Origin: CAYNYI01 sp964401455
GTDB taxonomy: Bacteria; Fibrobacterota; OXYB2-FULL-49-7; CAYNYI01
DNA length: 8,308 nucleotides
Assembly: GCA_964401455.1 (NCBI GenBank)
Contig: CAYNYI010000113.1
Coordinates: 1-8,308, forward strand
Reading direction: 5' to 3'
Shown here: positions 1 through 6,839 of the stretch, one piece after another
Numbering within the stretch: position 1 is the first letter of the stretch
Layout: every line of letters begins with the position of its first letter
Made by a program: the position numbers and the translations under genes
Notes under the pieces: generated by a model
What the model was told of the DNA's origin: nothing
Database searches by the model: none
The model's input: only the letters and a program-made list of their open reading frames with translations

Positions 1-11
1 TGCGTTTTTGG

Positions 12-60
12 AAAAGTGTCCTCGAATTACCTAACACGCACACCAGGCACCTTTTGGTGC
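12..60. repeat. Possible REP-like repeat end with small hairpin
   Basis: This non-coding stretch lies just beyond the 3' end of the transporter gene. It contains a perfect 5-bp stem, GCACC (47-51) and GGTGC (56-60), with a TTTT loop. AGGCAC also occurs twice as a direct repeat (45-50 and 61-66). Next to it, AGTGTCCTCGAATTA (15-29) resembles, from memory, the TGTCCCCGAATTA-type motifs that flank REP-associated Y1 (RAYT) transposases in many bacterial genomes. No transposase is visible inside the window. On the minus strand no T-tract follows the stem, so it is a poor intrinsic terminator. The assignment is inference from motif resemblance only. Confidence 0.3.
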
Positions 61-70
61 AGGCACAGAA

Positions 71-1294
71 TCACCTGCGGGTGTAAAAAAGCATGAAGCC
101 GCTTATAATTATCCCGAAAACAGCGACTGGTAAAATGGAAAGTCCGGAGGAGAAGGCGGAGACCCTGTCGATTAAAAAACCGAGCAGCGGTAAAACAGCC
201 GCTGAAAAAAGCGATTTTGCCTGAGATTCTATGCTTAAAACCGTGGACATACCCTTTTTCTCCGAAAGGCCGGCGCAGCGTCCTATAAGAAGAGGTCTCC
301 AGATATTCTGTACTGCCGCGGCTATTATAAATGATAATAATACCACCCAGGAAGTATTTGCTAAAATGCCGGACCCCATCAAAATGAATTAAATCAAAAA
401 CACTATCCATAAAAAATAAGCAGCGCGGTCTTCCTGACCCTTGAAGTAGCGCACGGTCCTTCCGGCATTTCGGCTGGCGGCGGCGGACAGGGTGTGCATG
501 AAGAAAAATACGGCCCCTGTCAGAATAGCGGTTTTTTGTCTGCCGGTAACAGACGCTAAAACAGGTAAAGCGAGAGCGGCATTTCTTATGACAGGTTGGA
601 CAAAATCTTTAGAGGATTTATAAAGCCCTTCAAAATTCATAGACTCAAAGATGAGCTTTCTTAAAGGTTTATGGGTTAAAGAAAATTTTACCGAAGAAAT
701 CAGATTTTTGAAAACCGCTTTGATACTAGTGGCGTCATCCGATGAATAGTCCAGCGCGGCAGGGTAGGACGCCAGATTCAGCATGTTTAAAAAACAGGGA
801 AAGGCGCTGATAAGGAAAATAGTTGAATAGTCTCTGAGAAAAAAAACCGATGCCGCCCCGATTAAAACACTGACCGCGCTGCCGGCTTTGCTCCAGGAAC
901 GTGTATACCCGTAAATTTCGGTCTTTTCTCCGGACCGTCCGTTTTGTTCCAGATAATCGAAGATCATAGCTTTATGCGTGCCGGTTCTGAAAGCTTCGCC
1001 GATTGAGAAAAGAAACATGGCAAAGTATAGGTATAAAAGAGACGATGAAAGCCCGAATATAATAAATGAGACTGAATAAGAAAAAAATCCGGCAGTTATT
1101 GTCTTTTTGCGTCCAAAAGAATCCGCTAAAGCTCCGGAAGGAACTTCCAGAATATTGACACATATCTCCCGAAAACCGGCAAGAAGCCCGATAGATGTGA
1201 AATCAAGATCTTTCTGTAGAAAGGCGAGAATCAGGAATGGTTCGAAATATCTCTGATTTTTGAGAAAGCCATATAATGAAAACCTGAAAATCAT
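71..1294 (-). pseudogene. Major facilitator superfamily transporter, one in-frame stop
   Basis: The reading frame spans 407 codons, the usual size of a 12-helix MFS exporter, but codon 302 (389-391) is TAA. The first 301 residues carry the MFS motif A between helices 2 and 3 (GALADSFGRKK, residues 54-64) and about eight hydrophobic helices, ending in LWIVFLI. After the stop the same frame continues with about 105 residues forming the rest of helix 9 and helices 10-12, ending at the TGA at 71-73. The stop therefore splits helix 9, and no frameshift is involved. TAA ends several neighbouring genes, so genome-wide recoding is excluded. The ATG at 1294 lies 19 bases after the thioredoxin-like stop codon; the only purine-rich box (GAGGG, 1315-1311) is 16 bases away, so translation may be coupled. 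The substrate is unknown. A sequencing error at one base would restore a normal gene. Confidence 0.82.
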
Positions 1295-1313
1295 CTATGG
1301 TACTTCATATCCC

Positions 1314-1811
1314 TCATTTTCCGCATTTGCCTTTCTGGTCGACATAGTCTTCGAAAGACAATCCCTGCGCATAGCATTCTTTTTTTATGTAGCCGGTAAT
1401 ACTTTTAAATGTTTCCGCAGGAACATATCCCGGGAGCATTGTGATCAGTTTTCCTTTACTGTCCATAAACACCACTGCGGGAAAACCTCTTACCCCTGCG
1501 GCGGAGGAGAATTCCATCGCTGAGAATTCTTTTCCGTCATAGGTTATCTTTTCTTTAGATTTTTCAGGATTAATTCTTATTGAAATAAAATCTTCCATAA
1601 GTATTTTCTTTACATCCGGATTATTGAAAGTCTTTTCGTCCATAACCTTGCACCATTTACACCAGTCTGTGTGAAAATCTATTATCGCGGGTTTTGATTC
1701 GGCTTTAACCTTCTTTATTCCCTCATTGTAATTATGCCACTGTATCTCGGATGGTGCGCAGAAAACAGTGTTGGATAAAAGGATCAGCATGAGCGCAAAT
1801 AACAGTTTCAT
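1314..1811 (-). CDS. Secreted thioredoxin-like protein (CKWC)
   Basis: This 165-residue protein has a short N-terminal signal sequence: a lysine at position 2, a hydrophobic core over residues 3-17, and likely cleavage near Cys18-Ala19. The residue before Cys18 is Phe, so it does not fit a lipobox and is probably not a lipoprotein. The mature part is a thioredoxin fold with the redox motif WCKWC (Cys51, Cys54) and the cis-proline loop GFPAVVFMD (Pro111), as in the Thioredoxin_7 and DsbD-gamma type proteins. Extra cysteines lie at 146 and 163. It probably acts outside the inner membrane as a thiol-disulfide reductant or exchanger; its partner is unknown. A GAAAGG box (1823-1818) sits 6 bases before the ATG and supports this start. 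It is first in a two-gene unit with the interrupted transporter, and divergent from the DHH phosphoesterase gene. Confidence 0.88.
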   Translation of the reverse strand: MKLLFALMLILLSNTVFCAPSEIQWHNYNEGIKKVKAESKPAIIDFHTDWCKWCKVMDEKTFNNPDVKKILMEDFISIRINPEKSKEKITYDGKEFSAMEFSSAAGVRGFPAVVFMDSKGKLITMLPGYVPAETFKSITGYIKKECYAQGLSFEDYVDQKGKCGK

Positions 1812-1903
1812 TTTAGGCCTTTCATTTTTATCTGAGATTATTACAATAATGTATGTTAAATATACTATTTTTTAATTGTTTATATACAAACCTGAGGAGA
1901 AAA
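1812..1903. promoter_or_regulatory. Divergent AT-rich promoter region
   Basis: This 92-base gap separates two divergent gene pairs and must hold at least one promoter for each unless transcription enters from outside. It is strongly AT-rich. TATACT at 1861-1866 is a possible -10 box for the plus-strand phosphoesterase genes, but its -35 match is poor. On the minus strand TTAACA (1860-1855) resembles a -35 box without a convincing -10 at the right distance. A perfect inverted repeat ATTATT-AC-AATAAT lies at 1837-1850. Individual boxes are uncertain. Confidence 0.4.
1894..1899 (+). promoter_or_regulatory. Ribosome binding site setting the DHH gene start
   Basis: GAGGAG lies 4 bases before the ATG at 1904. 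An earlier in-frame ATG at 1853 has no such box and would add 17 residues unlike a DHH-family N-terminus, so 1904 is taken as the start. Confidence 0.85.
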
Positions 1904-2866
1904 ATGGGAAAATTTTTAGACCAGCTAAAAGAAATACTCACAAAAAAAGACAATATGCTGATTGTTATCAGGCCAGATCCGGATTCAATGGCAAGTGCGA
2001 TGGCTCTGACTAAAATCTGTAAACCACTTGTGAAATCAGTCAAGACCGCCAGAATCGGCCAGGTCAAGAGGATGGAAAACCGGACTATGACTCATCTTTT
2101 AAAAATAAAAATGAATGATTTTGATAAAATTGATTATCGGAAATTTTCTAAATTCGCCGTTGTTGACGGACAGCCCGGGCATTTTAAGGGTCGGGATCTT
2201 CCTGATTTTGATATTATAATTGATCACCATCCTGATGAAAATTATACTGCGCCGGTCTCTATAGTAAAGCCGGCATACGGAGCTAACAGTACGATTATGG
2301 CTGAGCTTATGGAAGATTCAGGCACTGAGATAGATTCGAAAACAGCGACGGCACTTTGCTACGGGATAAAAACCGATACTAATAATTTTGAGCGTTCGGG
2401 GAATAAAAAGGACGTTTTGATTTTTGGAAATCTCTTTGCCGCCGCGGATCCCCGTATACTCATGAATATCCAAAAATGGGAGATACCGAGGCACGTTCTA
2501 AGTAATTTTTCTTATGCTTTGAAGCATATCACTATTAAATATAAAAGATTGGTGCATTATGCCGGAAAGCTGAATTCTTCAGAAGACCTTGTTTTGCTTA
2601 CGGATTTTCTGAACAGTATAGAGGGTGTTTCTTTGTGTGTGGTCTGTGCGCTGATAGGAGATAAGCTTATTTTGATTTTCCGTGAGAGCGGATTAACCCA
2701 TAATGTCGGGCAGATTGCTCAAAGATCTTTTGGCGATGTCGGAAACGCCGGAGGACATAAATCAATGGCACGAGCGGAGATTCCCGTAAAGAATCTCGAA
2801 TTTGATCCGCAGAATTCAAATCACAGATATGTTGAGGAATTTATCAGGAGAAGACTGAAAAAATAA
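1904..2866 (+). CDS. DHH-family phosphoesterase (NrnA/RecJ-like)
   Basis: This 320-residue protein has the two-domain layout of the DHH/DHHA1 family. Motif I is VIRPDPDSMAS (residues 21-31), motif II is VVDGQ (Asp88), the signature DHH is at 107-109 in IIIDHHPD, and motif IV is GIKTDTNNF (Asp158). The C-terminal DHHA1 domain carries the substrate-binding GNAGGHKSMAR loop (280-290). Relatives such as NrnA degrade very short RNAs, pAp or linear cyclic-dinucleotide products in the cytoplasm using manganese. The exact substrate here cannot be read from sequence. One oddity is that the histidine usually found three residues before the Pro-Asp of motif I is Val21, although Asp25 and Asp27 are kept. 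No signal peptide or membrane segment is evident. Its TAA overlaps the ATG of the next gene, which suggests coupled translation. Confidence 0.9.
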   Translation: MGKFLDQLKEILTKKDNMLIVIRPDPDSMASAMALTKICKPLVKSVKTARIGQVKRMENRTMTHLLKIKMNDFDKIDYRKFSKFAVVDGQPGHFKGRDLPDFDIIIDHHPDENYTAPVSIVKPAYGANSTIMAELMEDSGTEIDSKTATALCYGIKTDTNNFERSGNKKDVLIFGNLFAAADPRILMNIQKWEIPRHVLSNFSYALKHITIKYKRLVHYAGKLNSSEDLVLLTDFLNSIEGVSLCVVCALIGDKLILIFRESGLTHNVGQIAQRSFGDVGNAGGHKSMARAEIPVKNLEFDPQNSNHRYVEEFIRRRLKK

Positions 2867-3993
2867 TGGCCTGGCAACGTTTCGCTATATTTCTCTCAGT
2901 TGTACTTTCTGTTTACGGCGGAATGTGTTTTCTCGTATACAGGGGGCTTCGGAATATTTTCGGGGTTTCCGCCATTTTTAAATACTCTTTCCTGATTCTC
3001 TGTTTTTCATATCCGCTTGTTCAGATTTTTGCTCACTTACCGGTTTTAAAACCCGGCGTATATCTGACACGCGCGGCATCTTTCTGGCTCGGCGTTCTTT
3101 TTCAGATGTTTTTCTGGTTCATAATAGCTTACGTTTTTATTTTAATAATAAATCTGACCGGAAGGAACTACGGCGTATATACAGGGGCAGCTTTTAGGAC
3201 TGCGCTTGTAATTTCATTATTCATAAGTTTTGCAGGTCTTTACGGAGCGCTTAAATTTCCTGAAACGGTAATGCATACAATCGACAGGACAAAAAGATAC
3301 GGTGTCGGCAAAAAATTACGGGCGGTACAGCTTTCGGATGTTCACCTCGGCACTTCACTCGGGGAAAAATTCATGCGGGGCATAGCAAAAGAGGTGCGTG
3401 CGCTCTCTCCGGATGTATTGTTAATAACCGGAGACCTTGTGGATATGGAAACCTATAATCTGCACGGACTCGTACCTATCCTTAAAGAGATGGAGCCCGA
3501 GTTTGGAATTTACGCGATCACCGGGAACCATGAATATATTTCTGGTGTGAAGTCGTTTCTAAGCATAATGGAAAAAGCGGGCATAAAAATGCTTGAGAAT
3601 TCATCTGATTCGCTGCGGAACGGTGAAATATACCTGGCCGGAGTAAATGATCCATCAGGATATCGTATTACGGGTGATTCAGTAAGAAGGGATTATCGAG
3701 CCGCGCTTTCTGGTGTCCCGGAGCGAAAACCTTGTATTTTACTTACCCATCAGCCTTCCGGTTTTGTTTACCCGGCTAAAAGAGAGGTTGATCTCATACT
3801 TGCCGGACACACTCATTCCGGACAGGTTTTTCCTTTTCACATCTTTGTGCGTTTTGCGTTTAAATATATAACCGGCAGGCACCGTATTGCCGAAAATACC
3901 GAACTGATAGTTTCCAATGGAACAGGTTATTGGGGACCTCCCATGAGGTTTCTTGCACCTTCTCAGATTATATGTATCGATTTTCTGTATTAG
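2866..3993 (+). CDS. Membrane-anchored calcineurin-type metallophosphoesterase
   Basis: This 375-residue protein has about four hydrophobic segments (near residues 6-25, 40-58, 72-97 and 112-130) followed by a YkuE/YaeI-like metallophosphoesterase domain. All metal-binding motifs are present: SDVH (Asp158, His160), TGD (Asp190), GNHE (Asn221, His222), TH (His295) and GHTH (His315, His317), followed by SGQ. The catalytic centre should therefore hold two metal ions and hydrolyse a phosphoester. Relatives act on envelope-associated substrates, but none can be assigned here. Which side of the membrane the domain faces is unclear, since positive charges flank several helices. The start shares one base with the upstream stop (TAATG). 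An AGGAG (2846-2850) lies 15 bases away, farther than ideal, which fits reinitiation after the DHH gene. The stop codon overlaps the convergent DUF362 gene. Confidence 0.92.
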   Translation: MAWQRFAIFLSVVLSVYGGMCFLVYRGLRNIFGVSAIFKYSFLILCFSYPLVQIFAHLPVLKPGVYLTRAASFWLGVLFQMFFWFIIAYVFILIINLTGRNYGVYTGAAFRTALVISLFISFAGLYGALKFPETVMHTIDRTKRYGVGKKLRAVQLSDVHLGTSLGEKFMRGIAKEVRALSPDVLLITGDLVDMETYNLHGLVPILKEMEPEFGIYAITGNHEYISGVKSFLSIMEKAGIKMLENSSDSLRNGEIYLAGVNDPSGYRITGDSVRRDYRAALSGVPERKPCILLTHQPSGFVYPAKREVDLILAGHTHSGQVFPFHIFVRFAFKYITGRHRIAENTELIVSNGTGYWGPPMRFLAPSQIICIDFLY

Positions 3994-5192
3994 TTTCCCG
4001 CGGGGAGTATCCTGTTCTTGATTCTTGAAACTAAAGACAAGATTTTTCCGAGGGATGGTCTCTCTGATTTAATTGCGTTATGCGGGCAGGTCTCCTGACA
4101 GCAGTAGCATCTTATGCATTTTGAATAATCAAATACAGGGGGAGAGGAGTTTTTACCTTTTCTTAGAGCTTTAGGTTCAACCGGACAAATATCAGTGCAT
4201 ATCCCGCATCTTTTACACTTTTTATCAGATATAACAGGACGGTTTATAATCCGGTTCCTTACTGCACGCCCCGCGGCTCCGGGCAGAAAATTTATCAGAG
4301 ATGACAGTCCGGGCATCCCCGTTTTAGTCCTGGATATTCTGAATGAGGGAAAGGACTCATCTTCCCGCATGCCGGAATACGATATTCTGTAATTACCTTT
4401 ATCAATTCCGGCCTCTCTCGCCTTCTTCATTACCGGCACAAATTCCGGATCAAGGTTTATAAGACGGCATGCGGCGGCATTGCAGGCAAAAGGATTTGTA
4501 CCCGCAATAATAGCGCCTGTTTTAAATGGAGTTCCGTTATTCGGCCCGTTGCCTTCCATTGAGACAACTGCGTCCACAATGTAAAGGGAGGGCGAAACAA
4601 TACGATTAAGATCTATAAGCATTTCGGCGAAACTCTCCGGCCCCGGAAAACGGACATGCATTCCGGCTTTGCTTAAACCGGCAACAAGACCGAGCTGGTT
4701 TTTTACGCAGCAGGTTATTTTCATCAGTTCATGGGTTTTAAATTTCGGGAGACTGATGATGAAATCATAATCTTTTATGCATTTTACAGTATTGTAAACT
4801 ATTCCCGTTTCAGGAGAGATAATCTTTTCACATGTTTTGAAATCAGAACGGAAAACGCCGTATTTTTCCGCTTCACGCGCAAGACCAGAAACTTCGGATG
4901 CTTTTTTAAGGTTGGAAATAGCCGGTGAATCTCCATAATAAATATTTACTCCGGATTCTTTTAGTATGGAGCATAAAGCTCCGAAAACGGAAGGGTGAGT
5001 GGTTACAGCTTTTTCCGGAGGGGAAGGAGAAAGCAAATTAGGTTTCAGAAATACCTTTGAGCCGGGGACGAAAAACCGTTCCGGACCGCCTAAAAGCGAT
5101 AAAGCTTTTCTGAGAGACAGTTCCGTTTCTGAAGGAGAATAAGAACCGCATGCCGTGACAACGGCGTCAGGATATTTTTTTTCATCTTTCAC
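3990..5192 (-). CDS. DUF362 protein with two [4Fe-4S] cluster motifs
   Basis: This 400-residue cytoplasmic protein has an N-terminal DUF362 domain and a C-terminal bacterial ferredoxin module. Conserved DUF362 stretches include KPNLLS (50-55), YGDSP (86-90), LPKFKTHELMKIT (148-160), KNQLG (164-168) and DAVVSMEGNGP (207-217). The ferredoxin part has two full cluster motifs: Cys326, 329, 332, 336 and Cys359, 362, 365, 369, each followed by proline. Cys364 is an additional adjacent cysteine. The biochemical role of DUF362 proteins is poorly known; the clusters point to electron transfer, typical of anaerobic metabolism. The start is GTG at 5192. A stop codon lies in frame upstream at 5220-5222, no ATG or TTG lies between, and no Shine-Dalgarno sequence precedes it. 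A downstream start would cut conserved residues. The gene stands alone, divergent from murI. Confidence 0.9.
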   Translation of the reverse strand: MKDEKKYPDAVVTACGSYSPSETELSLRKALSLLGGPERFFVPGSKVFLKPNLLSPSPPEKAVTTHPSVFGALCSILKESGVNIYYGDSPAISNLKKASEVSGLAREAEKYGVFRSDFKTCEKIISPETGIVYNTVKCIKDYDFIISLPKFKTHELMKITCCVKNQLGLVAGLSKAGMHVRFPGPESFAEMLIDLNRIVSPSLYIVDAVVSMEGNGPNNGTPFKTGAIIAGTNPFACNAAACRLINLDPEFVPVMKKAREAGIDKGNYRISYSGMREDESFPSFRISRTKTGMPGLSSLINFLPGAAGRAVRNRIINRPVISDKKCKRCGICTDICPVEPKALRKGKNSSPPVFDYSKCIRCYCCQETCPHNAIKSERPSLGKILSLVSRIKNRILPAGN

Positions 5193-5240
5193 TGTATGAA
5201 AGTATAATAAATATCGAAATTAATTATATTCTTTATCCCT
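5193..5240. promoter_or_regulatory. Divergent promoter region of DUF362 gene and murI
   Basis: This 48-base AT-rich gap contains a consensus -10 hexamer TATAAT on each strand: 5203-5208 on the plus strand, about 33 bases before the murI ATG, and 5228-5223 on the minus strand, about 31 bases before the GTG of the DUF362 gene. Neither has a good -35 partner. Neither gene has a recognisable Shine-Dalgarno sequence here. The TATAAT matches are seen; promoter activity is inferred. Confidence 0.45.
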
Positions 5241-6071
5241 ATGCAGAGCGGAAAAAAAAATAATAGCGATGACAGACCCATAGGAATATTTGATTCGGGT
5301 GTAGGAGGCCTGACGGTTGTGCAGGCCGTCAGTAAACTTATGCCGTCTGAAAAGATAGTTTATCTTGGAGATACGGCGAGGTATCCATACGGGCCGCGCT
5401 CAAAGGAAACTGTAATATCATATTCTCTTCAGAATATGGATTTTCTTCTGAAACATGATGTTAAGGCGGTTGTTGTGGCATGCAATACTGCTACCGCATT
5501 CGCTTTTGAAGTAATTAAGGAAAAATTTCCCGGATTGCCGGTTGCGGATGTAATTTCCCCCTGCGCCGAGGAATCCTTAAGGATAGCGGGAAAACGAAAA
5601 ATCGCGGTAATTGGCACCGAAGGTACCGTAAACAGCGGTGCTTATGAAGCGGCTATTAAATCAATAAGCCCGGAACATGAGATCTTCGCCAAAGCATGCC
5701 CCCTTTTTGTGCCGCTCGCAGAAGAAAATGAAGTTGACACAAAGATTACTTCTCTTGTCATAGAAAAGTACCTGAGGGAGATTAAAGAAGGCGGATACAG
5801 ATGTCTTATTCTGGGGTGCACTCATTATCCGCTTTTGAGACCTTTAATAGAAAAATATCTTGAGCCTGATTGCGAGGTTCTTGATTCGGCCGGGTCAACA
5901 GCAAGGATTATAAAAAAAATACTTACCGAAAAAGAAATACTGAGAGAAGGCGGAGTATGTACGGCCGGTCATGAGTTTTTTGTTACAGACAGGCCTTTAA
6001 AGTTCCGGGAAATCGGAGAGAGGTTTTTGGGAAGAAAAATTAATAAACTTGAAAAAACAGAATTCTTTTAA
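5241..6071 (+). CDS. murI: Glutamate racemase
   Basis: This 276-residue cytoplasmic enzyme interconverts L- and D-glutamate, supplying D-glutamate for MurD in peptidoglycan synthesis. The diagnostic motifs are IGIFDSGVGGLTV (residues 14-26, with Asp18 and Ser19), YLGDTARYPYGP (41-52), the first catalytic cysteine in VVACNTA (Cys81), and the second in LGCTHYPLL (Cys193, followed by His195). Length matches the family at about 265-285 residues. The ATG at 5241 is the only start before the conserved N-terminus. It has no clear ribosome binding site upstream and is followed by a run of nine A bases (5252-5260) in codons 4-7. This is the first gene of the rightward cluster, 18 bases before yebC. 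Assignment is firm. Confidence 0.97.
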   Translation: MQSGKKNNSDDRPIGIFDSGVGGLTVVQAVSKLMPSEKIVYLGDTARYPYGPRSKETVISYSLQNMDFLLKHDVKAVVVACNTATAFAFEVIKEKFPGLPVADVISPCAEESLRIAGKRKIAVIGTEGTVNSGAYEAAIKSISPEHEIFAKACPLFVPLAEENEVDTKITSLVIEKYLREIKEGGYRCLILGCTHYPLLRPLIEKYLEPDCEVLDSAGSTARIIKKILTEKEILREGGVCTAGHEFFVTDRPLKFREIGERFLGRKINKLEKTEFF

Positions 6072-6080
6072 TAATAACCT

Positions 6081-6085
6081 GGAGG
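6081..6085 (+). promoter_or_regulatory. Strong ribosome binding site for yebC
   Basis: GGAGG lies 4 bases before the yebC ATG at 6090, in the 18-base gap after murI. It is the best Shine-Dalgarno match in the cluster and suggests high translation of yebC compared with murI. Confidence 0.85.
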
Positions 6086-6089
6086 AAAA

Positions 6090-6836
6090 ATGTCCGGACA
6101 TTCGAAATGGGCGACCATAAGAAGAAAAAAAGGAGCTACAGACGCTGCGAGAGGCAAAGTGTTTACGAAATGTATAAGAGAAATTACCGTGGCCGCTAAA
6201 AACGGAGGAGGTGACCCGGAAGCAAATCCGTCTCTTCGGCTTGCGATTGATAAAGCCAAGAGTGTGAATATGCCCAATGATAATATAAAGCGGGCCATAC
6301 AAAAAGGCACGGGAGAAGGCGGAGCGGATAATTATGAGGAAGTTTTCTATGAAGGCTATGGTCCGGCCGGTGTGGCTTTTCTTGTGAAAACCCTTACAGA
6401 CAACCGCAACAGGACCGTGGGAGAGGTGCGCGCCGCACTTACGAAAATGGGAGGATCTATGGCCGAACCCGGGGCGGTGAACTGGCAGTTTGATACCAAA
6501 GGCGTTATACTTGTTCCAAAGGAAAACGTTTCTGAAGATAAACTTCTGGAGATCGTTCTTGAAGCGGGAGCCGAGGACCTTGATTCAGAAGGAGAAGAAT
6601 ATGAAATACGTTCTTCTCAGGACGCCTTTACTGATGTCAGAGACGCGATAGAAAAAAACGGGATAGAGTTTTTAAGCGCCGAGATTACACAGATAGCCCA
6701 GAATATGATTGAAGTTGAGGGTGAGAAAGCCGAGTCAATAATTAAACTTATTGACCGGATTGATGATCTTGATGATGTGCAAAGCGTTTACACCAACGCC
6801 GACATCGACTTCTCCGCAATTGAAAACGGAGAATAG
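6090..6836 (+). CDS. yebC: YebC/TACO1 family protein
   Basis: This 248-residue protein opens with the family hallmark MSGHSKWATIRRKKGATD, then FTKCIREITVAA, and MPNDNIKRAIQKGTGE near residues 60-75. YEGYGPAGVAFLVKTLTDNRNRT (near residues 87-109) follows, and the acidic middle and C-terminal domains are complete. Family members were long annotated as transcriptional regulators (for example PmpR), while mitochondrial TACO1 and more recent bacterial work tie them to translation, including relief of stalling at proline-rich stretches. The sequence alone does not decide between these roles. A GGAGG box gives a firm start. The gene sits between murI and ruvC, and yebC-ruvC-ruvA adjacency is common among bacteria. 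Nothing is truncated or unusual. Confidence 0.96.
   Translation: MSGHSKWATIRRKKGATDAARGKVFTKCIREITVAAKNGGGDPEANPSLRLAIDKAKSVNMPNDNIKRAIQKGTGEGGADNYEEVFYEGYGPAGVAFLVKTLTDNRNRTVGEVRAALTKMGGSMAEPGAVNWQFDTKGVILVPKENVSEDKLLEIVLEAGAEDLDSEGEEYEIRSSQDAFTDVRDAIEKNGIEFLSAEITQIAQNMIEVEGEKAESIIKLIDRIDDLDDVQSVYTNADIDFSAIENGE
6828..6831 (+). promoter_or_regulatory. Ribosome binding site supporting TTG start of ruvC
   Basis: GGAG inside the end of yebC lies 8 bases before TTG at 6840 but 17 bases before the first in-frame ATG at 6849. The spacing favours TTG, which also gives the MIIMGIDPG N-terminus expected of RuvC. Confidence 0.7.
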
Positions 6837-6839
6837 CAG

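Noticed and set aside
389..391. Reassignment of TAA to an amino acid
   Set aside because: TAA is the normal stop of the DHH gene, the DUF362 gene and murI in this window, so recoding across the genome does not fit.
27..410. Long minus-strand open frame of 127 codons over the end of the transporter
   Set aside because: Its translation is not membrane-like and matches no family pattern; the frame at 71-382 continues the transporter, so this is a shadow.
1291..1308. Five-codon upstream open frame before the transporter, ending in TGA that overlaps the transporter ATG
   Set aside because: It lies only two bases after the purine box and is very short; nothing supports translation or attenuation.
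1853..1903. Earlier ATG for the DHH phosphoesterase
   Set aside because: No ribosome binding site precedes it, and the added residues overlap the promoter region and the real GAGGAG box.
3997..4004. CCCGCGGG palindrome near the convergent stops as a terminator
   Set aside because: It has no loop and no T-tract on either strand and lies inside the DUF362 coding sequence.
6122..6134. A7 run followed by GGAG inside yebC as a programmed frameshift site
   Set aside because: It encodes the conserved RRKKG motif, no alternative product is visible, and the downstream frame is intact.
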